Positions 47,404 through 55,456 of a stretch of DNA of 64,000 nt are shown one piece after another. Position 1 is the first letter of the stretch, and every line of letters begins with the position of its first letter. The position numbers and the translations under genes were made by a program. The notes below the pieces were generated by a model. It saw nothing but the letters and a program-made list of their open reading frames with translations. It was not told where the DNA came from and did no database searches. The DNA is taken from assembly GCA_900547455.1 (NCBI GenBank), contig URGV01000002.1, forward strand, positions 62,001-126,000. The letters run 5' to 3'. Origin of the DNA: an uncultured Oscillospiraceae bacterium (lineage in GTDB: Bacteria; Bacillota; Clostridia; Oscillospirales; Ruminococcaceae).

Positions 47404-48015
47404 TTATCTGGCGCCGGACAGTTTTTTCAGTCCCACCTTGATCAGCTCCTGCACGCTTGCCTCCGGCGGCTGACCGGCCACGGCGCGCGCCGCCTCGCTC
47501 TGGCTGTAGCCCAGAACCACCAGTGCGGACACCGCCTCGGCCACATTGCCGGTGCCGGAAGCGACCTGCTCACCGACCGCGCCGACCTGCTGCAGCTGTT
47601 CGCTGAGCTCCTCGTTTTTGACCTTATCCCGCAGCTCCAGCAGGATGCGCTCCGCCAACTTTTTGCCGACGCCCGGCGCGCGGGTCAGGCTCTTGACGTC
47701 CTGCGACACCAGGCTGAGCATCAGCTGGTCGGGTTTAAGTTCGGACAAAATCCCCAGCGCCACCTTTGGTCCCACGCCGCTGACCGAAGTCAGTTGCCGG
47801 AAGCAGCGCTGCTCGGCCAGGGTGGAAAAGCCGAACAGGTCCACCGCTCCCTCGCGGATATTTAAATAGGTATACAACATCACTTCCGAGCCTTTGGGAG
47901 GCAGGGAATTTAAGGTGGTGCGGGTGGTGCTGCACAGGTATCCCACGCCGGCACATTCGACCACCGCGGCGCTCTCCCCAACCTCGATCAGCTTTCCTCT
48001 CAGGCTATAAATCAT
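47404..48015 (-). CDS. ruvA: Holliday junction-binding protein RuvA
   Basis: A 203-residue tetramer-forming protein that holds the four-way junction. The N-terminal OB fold (MIYSLRGKLIEVGESAAVVE), the two helix-hairpin-helix motifs (VSGVGPKVALGIL and APGVGKKLAERI) and the C-terminal RuvB-contact domain (ALVVLGYSQSEAARAV) are present. ATG at 48015 follows GAGGAGG. The 3' end of ruvC overlaps it by 11 nt. Confidence 0.97.
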   Translation of the reverse strand: MIYSLRGKLIEVGESAAVVECAGVGYLCSTTRTTLNSLPPKGSEVMLYTYLNIREGAVDLFGFSTLAEQRCFRQLTSVSGVGPKVALGILSELKPDQLMLSLVSQDVKSLTRAPGVGKKLAERILLELRDKVKNEELSEQLQQVGAVGEQVASGTGNVAEAVSALVVLGYSQSEAARAVAGQPPEASVQELIKVGLKKLSGAR

Positions 48016-48535
48016 GGATTGTCCTCCTCAGCTCCTGTTCATACCGCAGGCAATCGCTCCACCCGCTGCCCGCGCAGTGGGCGTGGCAGATGGCCAGCGC
48101 CAGCGCGTCGGCCGTATCGTCCGGCTTGGGCACCGCAGGCAGGCGAAGCAGGATGCGGGTCATCTCCATCACCTGCTTTTTTTCCGCCTTGCCGTAGCCC
48201 ACCACCGACTGCTTGACCTGCATGGGCGTGTATTCGCTCACCTGCATCCCGCTCTGGGCGCATGCCAGCAGGATGACGCCCCTGGCCTGCGCCACATCGA
48301 TGCCGGTGGTCTTGTTGTTGGTGAAGTACAGCTTTTCAATCGACAGGACATCCGGGTGGTATCGCTGCAGGATGGTGTTCATGTCCTGATAGATCATCCG
48401 CAGCCTCTGGGGAAAATCCATCCCCGCCGGGGTCGTGATCGAGCCGTAGCCTTTGATGGCAAACCGGCTGTCCCGATAATCCAGCACGCCCCAGCCCACA
48501 ATCGCGTAGCCCGGGTCGATCCCCAAAATAACCAA
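48005..48535 (-). CDS. ruvC: Holliday junction resolvase RuvC
   Basis: A 176-residue endonuclease that cuts Holliday junctions. The acidic active site is read from GIDPGYAIVGWG (Asp), LSIEKLYFTNN (Glu), and the late KPDDTADALALAICH (two Asp). The longest frame starts with ATG at 48562, but no ribosome site precedes it and the promoter -10 lies only 9 nt away. TTG at 48535 has GGGAGGG 6 nt upstream and gives the canonical N terminus, so it is chosen. Confidence 0.95.
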   Translation of the reverse strand: MVILGIDPGYAIVGWGVLDYRDSRFAIKGYGSITTPAGMDFPQRLRMIYQDMNTILQRYHPDVLSIEKLYFTNNKTTGIDVAQARGVILLACAQSGMQVSEYTPMQVKQSVVGYGKAEKKQVMEMTRILLRLPAVPKPDDTADALALAICHAHCAGSGWSDCLRYEQELRRTIHDL

Positions 48536-48570
48536 CTGTTTCCCTCCCGTCTTGGTTTGCATACTGTCTT

Positions 48571-48599
48571 ATTATAGCACAAACTTTGCCGCTTCACAA
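48571..48599 (-). promoter_or_regulatory. ruvCAB-glmM promoter
   Basis: TTGTGA-N17-TATAAT with extended TGC on the minus strand, just upstream of ruvC. Confidence 0.8.
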
Positions 48600-48639
48600 T
48601 CTCTGTTTGCTGTTTTTGGGGGATAGGTCATAAAAGAGT

Positions 48640-48673
48640 AAAAAAAGAGGGAGTCAATAACTCCCTCTTTTTT
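48640..48673. terminator. Terminator after the patB-like gene
   Basis: Stem AGAGGGAGT / ACTCCCTCT with A- and T-runs on either side, 35 nt beyond the stop of the PLP enzyme gene. It separates it from the ruv promoter. Confidence 0.8.
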
Positions 48674-48708
48674 GCTCTTTGGATGTGTTCTCATTGTATT
48701 TTGGAAGC

Positions 48709-49914
48709 TTACTTGCAATCGGCAAACTGTGCTGCGATCCGCTCAAACGCGGTCTTTAAAACCGAGCGGGCGCACGGAACGCAGACGCGCTGGAAGCACT
48801 GGCCCTCGTCCGGGTCGTGGACAAGGCCGTCCTGCAGCAAAACCTTGGCCTTATTGTAGATGCGGTCGTGAACCTCCTCATCGGAAAAGCCGTAGGCGCG
48901 GAAATCCAGCCACAGGGTGTAGGTGCCTTCCGGACGCCAAACCTTGACCTTCGGCATCTCCTTGTGCAAAAAGTCGATCAGCCAGTCGATGTTGCCATCG
49001 ATGTATTCGTTGACCTGATCCATCCACTCGTCGCCTTCATTGTAAGCGGCAATCAGAGCTTGGATGGAGAACGGATTGGCCATACGCATGCCGTATGCCT
49101 TGCTGAATTTTGCGCGCAGCTCCGGGTCCTCGATAATCGCGTTGGAGCAGGCCAGGCCGGCCAGGTTAAAGCTCTTGTTGATGGCGGTGAGGACGATGAT
49201 GTTGCTCTTGTCCTCCACAACCGAACTGAACGGGTGATGTTTTACCCCTTTGCGCAGCAGATCGCAGTGCACCTCGTCGGAGAGGACGAGGACATCGTGC
49301 TTTTTGCAGATAGCAGCCACCTTCTGCAGCTCCTCCACCGTCCAGACGCGGCCGATCGGGTTGGCCGGGGAACACCAGATGAGAATCTTGTTGTTGGGGT
49401 CGGCGCATTTTTCTTCCAGGTCCTTAAAGTTGATGGTGTAGTAACCGTTTTCGTCGGCAATCAGGTGAGAGGAAACCGGTTTTCTGTGCCAGTCGTCCAC
49501 AATCGCCTGTGTAAAGTGCCCATAGACCGGACGGCAGATGATGATGCCATCGTTCTCATTAGAGAATGCGTTGACCGCAACGCCAAGTGCATCGAAAGTT
49601 CCGTTGGAGAAGAAAACTTCATCCGGTGTGATCTCCCAGTCGTGATGGACTTTAAACCAACGACAAACAGCCTGCGCATATTCCGGGCCCGCAATCGGCA
49701 TGGTGTAGCCGAACATTTTCTGGTCAACCGTTTTATGTAAAGCCTCCAGAATCGGCTGCGCGGTCCGCAGGTCCATGTCCGCTGTCATCATTGGAATGGT
49801 TTCATCATCAATAGTTGCATTGACCATTCCAGCCTTCTTCATCATCGAAAGTGCATCCCATTTTGCACTGTAGGTTCCACGACGATCAATTACCTCATCA
49901 AAATTATATTTCAT
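48709..49914 (-). CDS. PatB/MalY-type PLP-dependent C-S lyase or aminotransferase
   Basis: A 401-residue fold-type I PLP enzyme of the MalY/PatB group, most members of which are cystathionine beta-lyases or cysteine-S-conjugate beta-lyases. PLP-binding features are SNGTFDALGV, the WCSPANPIGRVW turn, LVLSDEVHCDL and the Schiff-base lysine in TAINKSFNLAGL. The start at 49914 (ATG, 9 nt after AAGGAGG) drops three residues from the open frame. It diverges from the transporter-dipeptidase genes and shares a palindrome with them, which points to a role in thiol or peptide breakdown. Exact substrate is unknown. Confidence 0.9.
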   Translation of the reverse strand: MKYNFDEVIDRRGTYSAKWDALSMMKKAGMVNATIDDETIPMMTADMDLRTAQPILEALHKTVDQKMFGYTMPIAGPEYAQAVCRWFKVHHDWEITPDEVFFSNGTFDALGVAVNAFSNENDGIIICRPVYGHFTQAIVDDWHRKPVSSHLIADENGYYTINFKDLEEKCADPNNKILIWCSPANPIGRVWTVEELQKVAAICKKHDVLVLSDEVHCDLLRKGVKHHPFSSVVEDKSNIIVLTAINKSFNLAGLACSNAIIEDPELRAKFSKAYGMRMANPFSIQALIAAYNEGDEWMDQVNEYIDGNIDWLIDFLHKEMPKVKVWRPEGTYTLWLDFRAYGFSDEEVHDRIYNKAKVLLQDGLVHDPDEGQCFQRVCVPCARSVLKTAFERIAAQFADCK

Positions 49915-49957
49915 AACAGTCAACCTCCTTAATCAAAAATGATAACTGTTCTTCTTA

Positions 49958-49986
49958 AGTATGCAACTTTTTAGTTGCTAAATCAA
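49958..49986 (-). promoter_or_regulatory. Promoter of the patB-like gene with operator in its spacer
   Basis: TTGATT-N17-CATACT on the minus strand. The 13-bp palindrome TTTAG-TTG-CTAAA (49970-49982) lies within the spacer and -35, an ideal place for a repressor. Confidence 0.6.
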
Positions 49987-49997
49987 TTGATTTTTTT

Positions 49998-50083
49998 ACT
50001 AAAAAATAAACTTCATTTTTTAGTTCTCCAATGTTGATTTTATGGAATATATCTATATTCCATGCAAACAAGTATGCTTGTTT
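49998..50083. promoter_or_regulatory. Cluster of inverted repeats in the divergent control region
   Basis: Three inverted repeats lie between the two promoters: ACTAAAAAAT / ATTTTTTAGT (49998-50024), a perfect ATGGAATATA-TC-TATATTCCAT (50042-50063) and AAACAAG-TATG-CTTGTTT (50066-50083). None is followed by a terminator-type run long enough to explain it, so protein binding is likely. Confidence 0.55.
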
Positions 50084-50104
50084 CACAAATTTGACAGAAA
50101 GCTC

Positions 50105-50158
50105 TTGATTTTATATTTTTTTTGTCTATAATGCAATCAGAATAATTTAGCTGCTAAA
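50105..50158 (+). promoter_or_regulatory. Promoter and operator of the transporter-dipeptidase genes
   Basis: TTGATT-N16-TATAAT (50105-50132), followed about 14 nt later by TTTAG-CTG-CTAAA (50146-50158), the same palindrome found in the opposite promoter. Confidence 0.65.
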
Positions 50159-50197
50159 TTTTGAAAAACTTTTAACAAATTCAAAGGAGGTTCTTGT

Positions 50198-50923
50198 ATG
50201 AGCGATGTTATTAGTAAAATGAACGGTGAGGTATGGGTCTTTGCAGCCATCCTGATCTTGTTCGTGTGTGTACAGGCATTGCTGTTCCTTCGGCTGGCTT
50301 TGCGGTTTAATAAGAAAAACCAGCTGGTGAGTAAACAGGAAATTTCTCAGTCTGCCAAGACCGGTTTCGTCTCAGTCTTTGGTCCGTCCATTTCCACCAT
50401 CGTTGTTGCTCTATCTCTGATCACCATGGTTGGCTCCGGCGCTACTTTCATGCGCTGCGGCGTTATCGGAGCTCCTGCCTGGGAACTGCTGATGGCCAAC
50501 ACTGCGGCTGAGTCTGTCGGCGTCACCTTGGGCACCGCTGAGGTTACAGAAGGTATCTTCACCATGTGCCTGTTCGGCATGATTCTTGGCTCAGCCCCGT
50601 ATTTCATCAACACCATCATCACCTTAAAGCCGTTGGACAAAGCGGTTATCAAGGCAAATGCTGCAGCTGCAAAGGAAAAAAAGGAATCTTTTATTCCTAC
50701 CTTGGGCAGTGCAGCCATGATGGGTCTGTTGGGCTATTCCATCGTCGATTACCTTTCTACTGCTGCCTCAGTTGTCGCTCTGGTTGCTGCACTGATCGTT
50801 TCTTACATTCTGATGCAGGTTGCCAAAAAGACAGGTCAAAAATGGATTTCTGAGTGGAACATGGCTATTGCGATGGTCGCAGGCATGGCAGTTGGACAAA
50901 TTTTCACTACCATGGTTGGTTAA
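50198..50923 (+). CDS. DUF5058-like membrane protein, likely transporter subunit
   Basis: A 241-residue membrane protein with six or so hydrophobic spans. GPSISTIVVALSLITMVGSGATFMRC and TMCLFGMILGSAPYFINTIIT are its most conserved-looking parts (each given here in shortened form: GPSISTIVVALSL, MILGSAPYFINT). It fits the DUF5058 family, of unknown function. ATG at 50198 follows AAAGGAGG. The next gene starts 18 nt later and also encodes a membrane protein of similar size, so the two may be halves of one carrier, followed by an M19 dipeptidase. Confidence 0.75.
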   Translation: MSDVISKMNGEVWVFAAILILFVCVQALLFLRLALRFNKKNQLVSKQEISQSAKTGFVSVFGPSISTIVVALSLITMVGSGATFMRCGVIGAPAWELLMANTAAESVGVTLGTAEVTEGIFTMCLFGMILGSAPYFINTIITLKPLDKAVIKANAAAAKEKKESFIPTLGSAAMMGLLGYSIVDYLSTAASVVALVAALIVSYILMQVAKKTGQKWISEWNMAIAMVAGMAVGQIFTTMVG

Positions 50924-50941
50924 TCTATAGGAGGGAATTTT

Positions 50942-51706
50942 ATGGCAAACGAGAACAAAAACCCGGAAAATATTCAAGCTGCAACAGCCAACAATGACGC
51001 TGCCAACAAAGATTACGCAGAAAACTTTATGCCGAACGTTCACCGAATCGGACGCTCCACCATGGCAATCGCTTTCTGCCTGTCTTTCTTACCTGTTGTC
51101 TACTTCATTGTCGTGCGCGGATACACCATGCCTATTTCCGCATATATCAACACCACCATTGCCATCTGCTCGATCGGCATCGGCATGTGGCTGAGCGAAC
51201 CACTGTCTTACTGGCCGGTTCTAGGCTCTGCCGGAACCTATATTTCCTACTTTTCTGGCAATGTCGGGTCAATGCGTTTCCCAGTTGCGCTGAACGTACA
51301 GTCTACCATGAACGCTGATATCAATACCCCAAGAGGTCAGATTATCACCATTGTCGGCATTGTTGCCTCAGTTTTTTCCAACTTAATCATCCTGCTTATC
51401 ATCGTTCTTGCTGGAAACTGGCTGTTGACCATTCTTCCAGAAGCTATCATCGCTTCGTTCAGCTTTGTTATGCCCTGCCTGCTCGGTTCGATGATCCTAA
51501 TGCGATTTAACGGTAAATCCGGACTTGCCAAAGGCTTCTTGGACTGCCTGCCTTATCTTGCCACTGCAATCATCTGTAAGGTTTTGATCACTAACGTTTT
51601 CACCTTCTTGTCCAGCTTCGGCATGGCTATTTCAGTTATCCTCTCCATCTTGGTTGGTTATATCCTCTATCGTCGCCGGCTCTCTAAACAGGCCAGCAAC
51701 GCATAA
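50942..51706 (+). CDS. Membrane protein partner of the DUF5058-like protein
   Basis: A 254-residue membrane protein with a polar N-terminal region (about 35 residues) and six or seven spans. I do not recognise a named family. The GSAGTYISYFSGNVGSMRFP stretch and PEAIIASFSFVMPCLLGS resemble permease pore regions. It follows the DUF5058-like gene with AGGAGG 6 nt before ATG. Its size and neighbour suggest a two-subunit transporter. This is inference. Confidence 0.72.
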   Translation: MANENKNPENIQAATANNDAANKDYAENFMPNVHRIGRSTMAIAFCLSFLPVVYFIVVRGYTMPISAYINTTIAICSIGIGMWLSEPLSYWPVLGSAGTYISYFSGNVGSMRFPVALNVQSTMNADINTPRGQIITIVGIVASVFSNLIILLIIVLAGNWLLTILPEAIIASFSFVMPCLLGSMILMRFNGKSGLAKGFLDCLPYLATAIICKVLITNVFTFLSSFGMAISVILSILVGYILYRRRLSKQASNA

Positions 51707-51723
51707 AAATCCCCCTCGGCTGG

Positions 51724-51747
51724 GAGACGCCCTGCTCAGGGTGTCTC
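51724..51747 (+). terminator. Hairpin between transporter and dipeptidase genes
   Basis: Stem GAGACGCCCTG / CAGGGTGTCTC with a 2-nt loop core (one G-T pair). There is no U-run after it, so it more likely protects or divides the transcript than ends it. Confidence 0.4.
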
Positions 51748-51801
51748 TCGGTCATTATTTCGCAAGCTACAAATGATCAAATACAACCGGAGGTTTCCAC
51801 A

Positions 51802-52782
51802 ATGAAATTTATCGATATGCACTGCGACACCCTGATGACGACCTTTGGCCATCCGGACACGGACATGATGCACCTTCCCAAAGCGATGGTTGACCTGGCC
51901 CGCATGAAGGAAGGCGGCCAGCTGGCGCAGTTCTTTGCCATGTTCCTGCTGCCGGCCGGCGCCGAGAAGATGCTGGGCCTCTCCGAGCCGGTGGACGATG
52001 ACGACTACATCAACCAGCTCCATCACACCCTGATGCACAACATCGAGCAGCACAGTGACATCATCGCCTTTGCCAAAAACGCCGATGATCTGGAGCAGAA
52101 CGAAAAGGCCGGCAAGATGTCCGCTTTCCTGACCATCGAGGACGGCCGCTCGGTCAACGGCAGTATGGAAAAGCTGGAGCACTACTACAACATGGGCGTT
52201 CGCCTGATCTCCCTGACCTGGAACTTCCCGAACTGCTTTGGCTCGCCAAACTCCAAAGATCTCGCCGTTATGTCGCAGGGTCTGACCGATTTTGGCAAGG
52301 AAGCGGTTGTCCGCATGAACGAGCTGGGCATGCTGGTCGACGTTTCCCACCTATCGGACGGCGGCTTCATGGACGTTGCAAAGCTGTGCACCAAGCCCTT
52401 TGTTGCCTCCCACTCCAACTGCCGTGCGCTCAGCCCGCACCAGCGCAACATGACCGACGAGATGATTAAGATTCTAGGCGAAAAAGGCGGTGTCGCGGGC
52501 ATCAACTTCGGCCCGGAATTCTTAAACGAGGACGTCGAGTGCAAGGACAGCACCGCCGCTTTGATGGTCAAACACATCAAACACTTTATCGACATCGGCG
52601 GCACCGAATGTGTTGGTTTAGGTTCGGACTTTGACGGCATAGCGGGCAACATGGAAATCGGTTCCTGCGACAAGATGCCGATCCTGTTCGATCTGCTGCA
52701 CAAAGAGGGCATTAGCGACGACCAAATCGAGAAAATCGCTTGGAAGAACACCCTGCGGGTCATCCGTGAAAGCATGAAATAA
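51802..52782 (+). CDS. M19 family dipeptidase (membrane/renal dipeptidase type)
   Basis: A 326-residue binuclear zinc dipeptidase. Metal ligands are expected in IDMHCDTL (residues about 4-11), the EDG turn (TIEDGRSVNGS), FVASHSNCRAL and the late GLGSDFDGIAG. RNMTDEMIK is a further family mark. Members hydrolyse dipeptides, including cysteinylglycine and its S-conjugates. No signal peptide is seen, so it acts in the cytoplasm, consistent with use of an imported dipeptide. ATG follows GGAGG. Confidence 0.93.
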   Translation: MKFIDMHCDTLMTTFGHPDTDMMHLPKAMVDLARMKEGGQLAQFFAMFLLPAGAEKMLGLSEPVDDDDYINQLHHTLMHNIEQHSDIIAFAKNADDLEQNEKAGKMSAFLTIEDGRSVNGSMEKLEHYYNMGVRLISLTWNFPNCFGSPNSKDLAVMSQGLTDFGKEAVVRMNELGMLVDVSHLSDGGFMDVAKLCTKPFVASHSNCRALSPHQRNMTDEMIKILGEKGGVAGINFGPEFLNEDVECKDSTAALMVKHIKHFIDIGGTECVGLGSDFDGIAGNMEIGSCDKMPILFDLLHKEGISDDQIEKIAWKNTLRVIRESMK

Positions 52783-52837
52783 TCCGCACAAAAACAACCC
52801 CTCCTCAACATTGTTTTTGTTGCTTTGTTTGTATGGC

Positions 52838-52873
52838 AAAGAAGTCCGAAAGAATCATCTTTCGGACTTCTTT
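52838..52873 (+). terminator. Terminator of the dipeptidase gene
   Basis: A 15-bp perfect stem, AAAGAAGTCCGAAAG / CTTTCGGACTTCTTT, with a 6-nt loop, followed by a T-rich stretch. Confidence 0.85.
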
Positions 52874-53050
52874 CTCCTTCTTTCTTTTTAGCAAAAAAGA
52901 AAGAAGCAAAGAAAAAGCAATCGCTCCACGCAGTTGACTGGAAGTTTCCATTTAAAAAAGTAATTGTTCCGCGCAGTTACACGAAAGCTCTGTTCAATCG
53001 AAAAAAGAGGCCACCGGATTTGACATCATCTTTCTCAACACCTTATATAG
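52874..53050. repeat. Intergenic hairpin and short direct repeat
   Basis: After the terminator comes a 12-bp A/T hairpin (52878-52905), then two copies of a unit of about 43 bp beginning AAT(C/T)G(C/T)TCC(A/G)CGCAGTT at 52919 and 52962. The layout resembles the other repeat spaces of this window. No gene is seen in the 310-nt gap. Confidence 0.55.
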
Positions 53051-53052
53051 AC

Positions 53053-53083
53053 AAACCCGGCAGGGAACATCTCTGCCGGGTTT
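53053..53083 (-). terminator. Terminator of the ABC/DUF4418 operon
   Basis: An 11-bp stem, AAACCCGGCAG / CTGCCGGGTTT, 10 nt beyond the stop of the ATPase gene. The U-run on the minus strand is short (TTTG). Confidence 0.65.
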
Positions 53084-53092
53084 GTTGTTTCT

Positions 53093-53773
53093 TCAGGAGA
53101 GCACGCCCTGGCACTGCAGGACGCCTTTTTCCATGGTGTAGTGGGTGACACCGGGGCGCAGGCAGCTCAGGTCGTGGGTGCTGATCAGGATGGTCTTGCC
53201 CTTCTGCTGCTGGCGTTGGAAGTAGTCAAGGATAATCTCGGTGTTCTCGACGTCGAGGTCGCTGGTCGGCTCGTCGGCCACCACCAGAATCGGGTCGTGG
53301 ACGAAAGCCCTTGCGATAGCGACGCGCCTGCGCTCGCCGCCCGAAAGGTTATCGGGGTACTCCTGGGCCATATTTTCCAGGCCAAACTCCTTGAGCAGTT
53401 CCATCGCCTTTTCCTTCAGGTCCTCCTGCCAACCGCCAAGCTGATGCGGCAGGCAGATATTTTCCAGGACAGTGAAGTTTGGCAGTAGGCTGTTTCCCTG
53501 CAGGATATAGCTGATTTTCTGCGCGCGCACCTTTGCCAGCTCCTTGTTGGAAAGGCCTACCAGCTCCTGCTTTTCCAGCTGGATACTTCCCTGATCCGGG
53601 TGGGTGATGCCGCAGATCAGGTGGAACAGGGTGCTCTTTCCGCAACCGGACGGGCCGGTGATGACCGCCATCTCCCCCTTCTGCAAGGAGAAGCCGACGT
53701 GGCTGACCGCCTCGAAGGTTTTCTGCTGGCGGCTGTAGGTCTTGGTCAGGTCTTTTATCACAAGTAACATCAT
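53093..53773 (-). CDS. ABC transporter ATP-binding protein (LolD/MacB type)
   Basis: A 226-residue ATPase. Walker A GPSGCGKSTLFHLI, signature LSGGERRRVAIARAF and Walker B LVVADEPTSDLD are clear. The A-D-E-P-T-S/G form of Walker B is typical for the MacB/LolD branch, which drives mechanotransmission or efflux rather than import. The start overlaps the permease stop by 4 nt. Confidence 0.93.
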   Translation of the reverse strand: MMLLVIKDLTKTYSRQQKTFEAVSHVGFSLQKGEMAVITGPSGCGKSTLFHLICGITHPDQGSIQLEKQELVGLSNKELAKVRAQKISYILQGNSLLPNFTVLENICLPHQLGGWQEDLKEKAMELLKEFGLENMAQEYPDNLSGGERRRVAIARAFVHDPILVVADEPTSDLDVENTEIILDYFQRQQQKGKTILISTHDLSCLRPGVTHYTMEKGVLQCQGVLS

Positions 53774-54984
53774 AGCTCTTCTCCTTTAATCAGATTGTCC
53801 AGACGGGTGCGGCTGATCTTCCACGCCGAATACAGCGAAGTCAGCAGCGACACCGCCACAGAGAGAGCCAGGCAGATGCCGCCCAGCGCAAGCAGATATG
53901 GCAGCGAGGTGTCGAGCTGCGGAATCTGCAGCTTGACCATGATCGGGTCTGCGAAGATCAGCAGGGCCACCGCCGCAAAGGCCGCGCCCAGAACGCCGCC
54001 GACCAAGCCGATAACCGCGCCTTCGGTGAGGACGATGCCGCCCAGCTTGCCGCTGCTGACGCCCAGCGAAGCCAGGATGCCGAATTCCTCGGTGCGCTCA
54101 TTGATGGTGATGGTAAAGACCGACATCAGCGCGGCCACCACCAGGACGAGCATCACCACCAGCAGGACGGTGCTGTAGATGCTCATGCTCTGCACCGAAT
54201 CGGTGACGCCACTGAAGATGCCGTTAGTGGTGTAGGCCGAGATGGGGGCACTGTCGTCCAGCGAGTAGTTGATCTCGCGGGCGACCGCTTTCGGGTCCTC
54301 CCCTTCTTTGATGCGGATCATCAGCGAGGAAACCATGCTGTCTGCGTCGTCGTTTTCCCCGCGGAAGATCAGCTGCCACTGCTCGCTGTCCATAATCTGC
54401 TGGGCGGTATCCCAGGTCATAAAGACGCAGGTATCATAGCTGGTGCCGGTCTGCTCCAGCTTGCCGAGCACCTCATAGTCCTCGTTGAAGAAGGTGATCT
54501 TTCCCGGTTCTGCGGGGGCCACATTGTAGCCAAGATACATCTGCCCCTCCTGCAGAGGCGGCAGGTCGTTCTCCTCCAGCCAGGGGATGATGATAAAGTC
54601 GGTCTCAGGGTCGATGGCGATCAGCTGGGTCTCGGCGGAGCAGCAGGAGGCTGCCAGCGACGCCATGTACAGCTGCGGCGTGGCCTGCTCGATCTCCTCA
54701 ATCGAGAGCACCGTATCCACCCACCTGCTGTCGAAGGTAAAGTCGCACAGCTCTCCCAAAAAGAGCGAATCGGCCATCTCCCGCTCATATTCCTCGGGCA
54801 CCACAATCACATCCGCGCCCATCCGGTCCACCGTTTTCTGCAGGCTGCCCTGCATGCTCTCCACCAGAACCGAGCTCAAAAACAGCGCCGCCGAAAGCAT
54901 GAAAACAAAGAAGATCATGCACCAGGTGCGTACAGGGCGGCGGCGCAGATTTTTGACCGCCATCTGTTCTGTAACGAATTTCAT
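53770..54984 (-). CDS. ABC transporter permease, FtsX/MacB-like
   Basis: A 404-residue membrane protein of the MacB/FtsX type: a first membrane helix (IFFVFMLSAALFLSSVLV), a large extracellular domain (about residues 45-255), and three closing helices with the GILASLGVSSGKLGGIVL coupling segment. Such proteins work as homodimers with the LolD-type ATPase encoded next. A 4-nt overlap links the genes. The DUF4418 gene lies 16 nt upstream in the same operon. Confidence 0.9.
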   Translation of the reverse strand: MKFVTEQMAVKNLRRRPVRTWCMIFFVFMLSAALFLSSVLVESMQGSLQKTVDRMGADVIVVPEEYEREMADSLFLGELCDFTFDSRWVDTVLSIEEIEQATPQLYMASLAASCCSAETQLIAIDPETDFIIIPWLEENDLPPLQEGQMYLGYNVAPAEPGKITFFNEDYEVLGKLEQTGTSYDTCVFMTWDTAQQIMDSEQWQLIFRGENDDADSMVSSLMIRIKEGEDPKAVAREINYSLDDSAPISAYTTNGIFSGVTDSVQSMSIYSTVLLVVMLVLVVAALMSVFTITINERTEEFGILASLGVSSGKLGGIVLTEGAVIGLVGGVLGAAFAAVALLIFADPIMVKLQIPQLDTSLPYLLALGGICLALSVAVSLLTSLYSAWKISRTRLDNLIKGEEL

Positions 54985-55000
54985 CTCATACCCTCTCTTC

Positions 55001-55390
55001 TTATCGCTGGCTGTTTTTGGTGAAGGCGTTGATGGCCTGTACGATGATGCCGATAACGCTAATCGCGTAAACGCACGGGTAGGTCAGGACATTGCAGCTC
55101 ATCTCCGGGTTCGCGCAGCCGCCAATCAGCGTTGCCGGCAGCAAAATGGAGCAGATAAAAGCTGCAACCGAGGCAATTGCCAAAAACTTTCTGCTCTCCT
55201 CCTGTTTGGCAAGCAGCTGCAATGCTCCCAGCACCAACAATATAATTGCAATTGGAATCAGCGCAACACAGCACCAGTGGCACTTCATGATGGTCTCTCC
55301 AACCGGGCAGGTCGCAAAAATGCTCCATGGTCCCACCCACAACAAGACGGCGGCCACCATAGAGACCCCTGTCAAAATTTTCTGCTTCAA
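55001..55390 (-). CDS. DUF4418 family membrane protein
   Basis: A 129-residue protein with four membrane spans and many cysteines outside them: CPVG, MKCHWCC, GGC, MSC and PC. It matches the DUF4418 pattern, whose function is unknown. The longest frame starts further upstream, but TTG at 55390 stands 8 nt after AAAGGAAG and begins the hydrophobic region. It is the first gene of the three-gene operon with the ABC permease and ATPase. Confidence 0.8.
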   Translation of the reverse strand: MKQKILTGVSMVAAVLLWVGPWSIFATCPVGETIMKCHWCCVALIPIAIILLVLGALQLLAKQEESRKFLAIASVAAFICSILLPATLIGGCANPEMSCNVLTYPCVYAISVIGIIVQAINAFTKNSQR

Positions 55391-55456
55391 ATTGAAAACT
55401 TCCTTTCTTTTTTCTTTCTCTTTCTCGATCCTTGACAAATTGATGCGCAAACAAAA

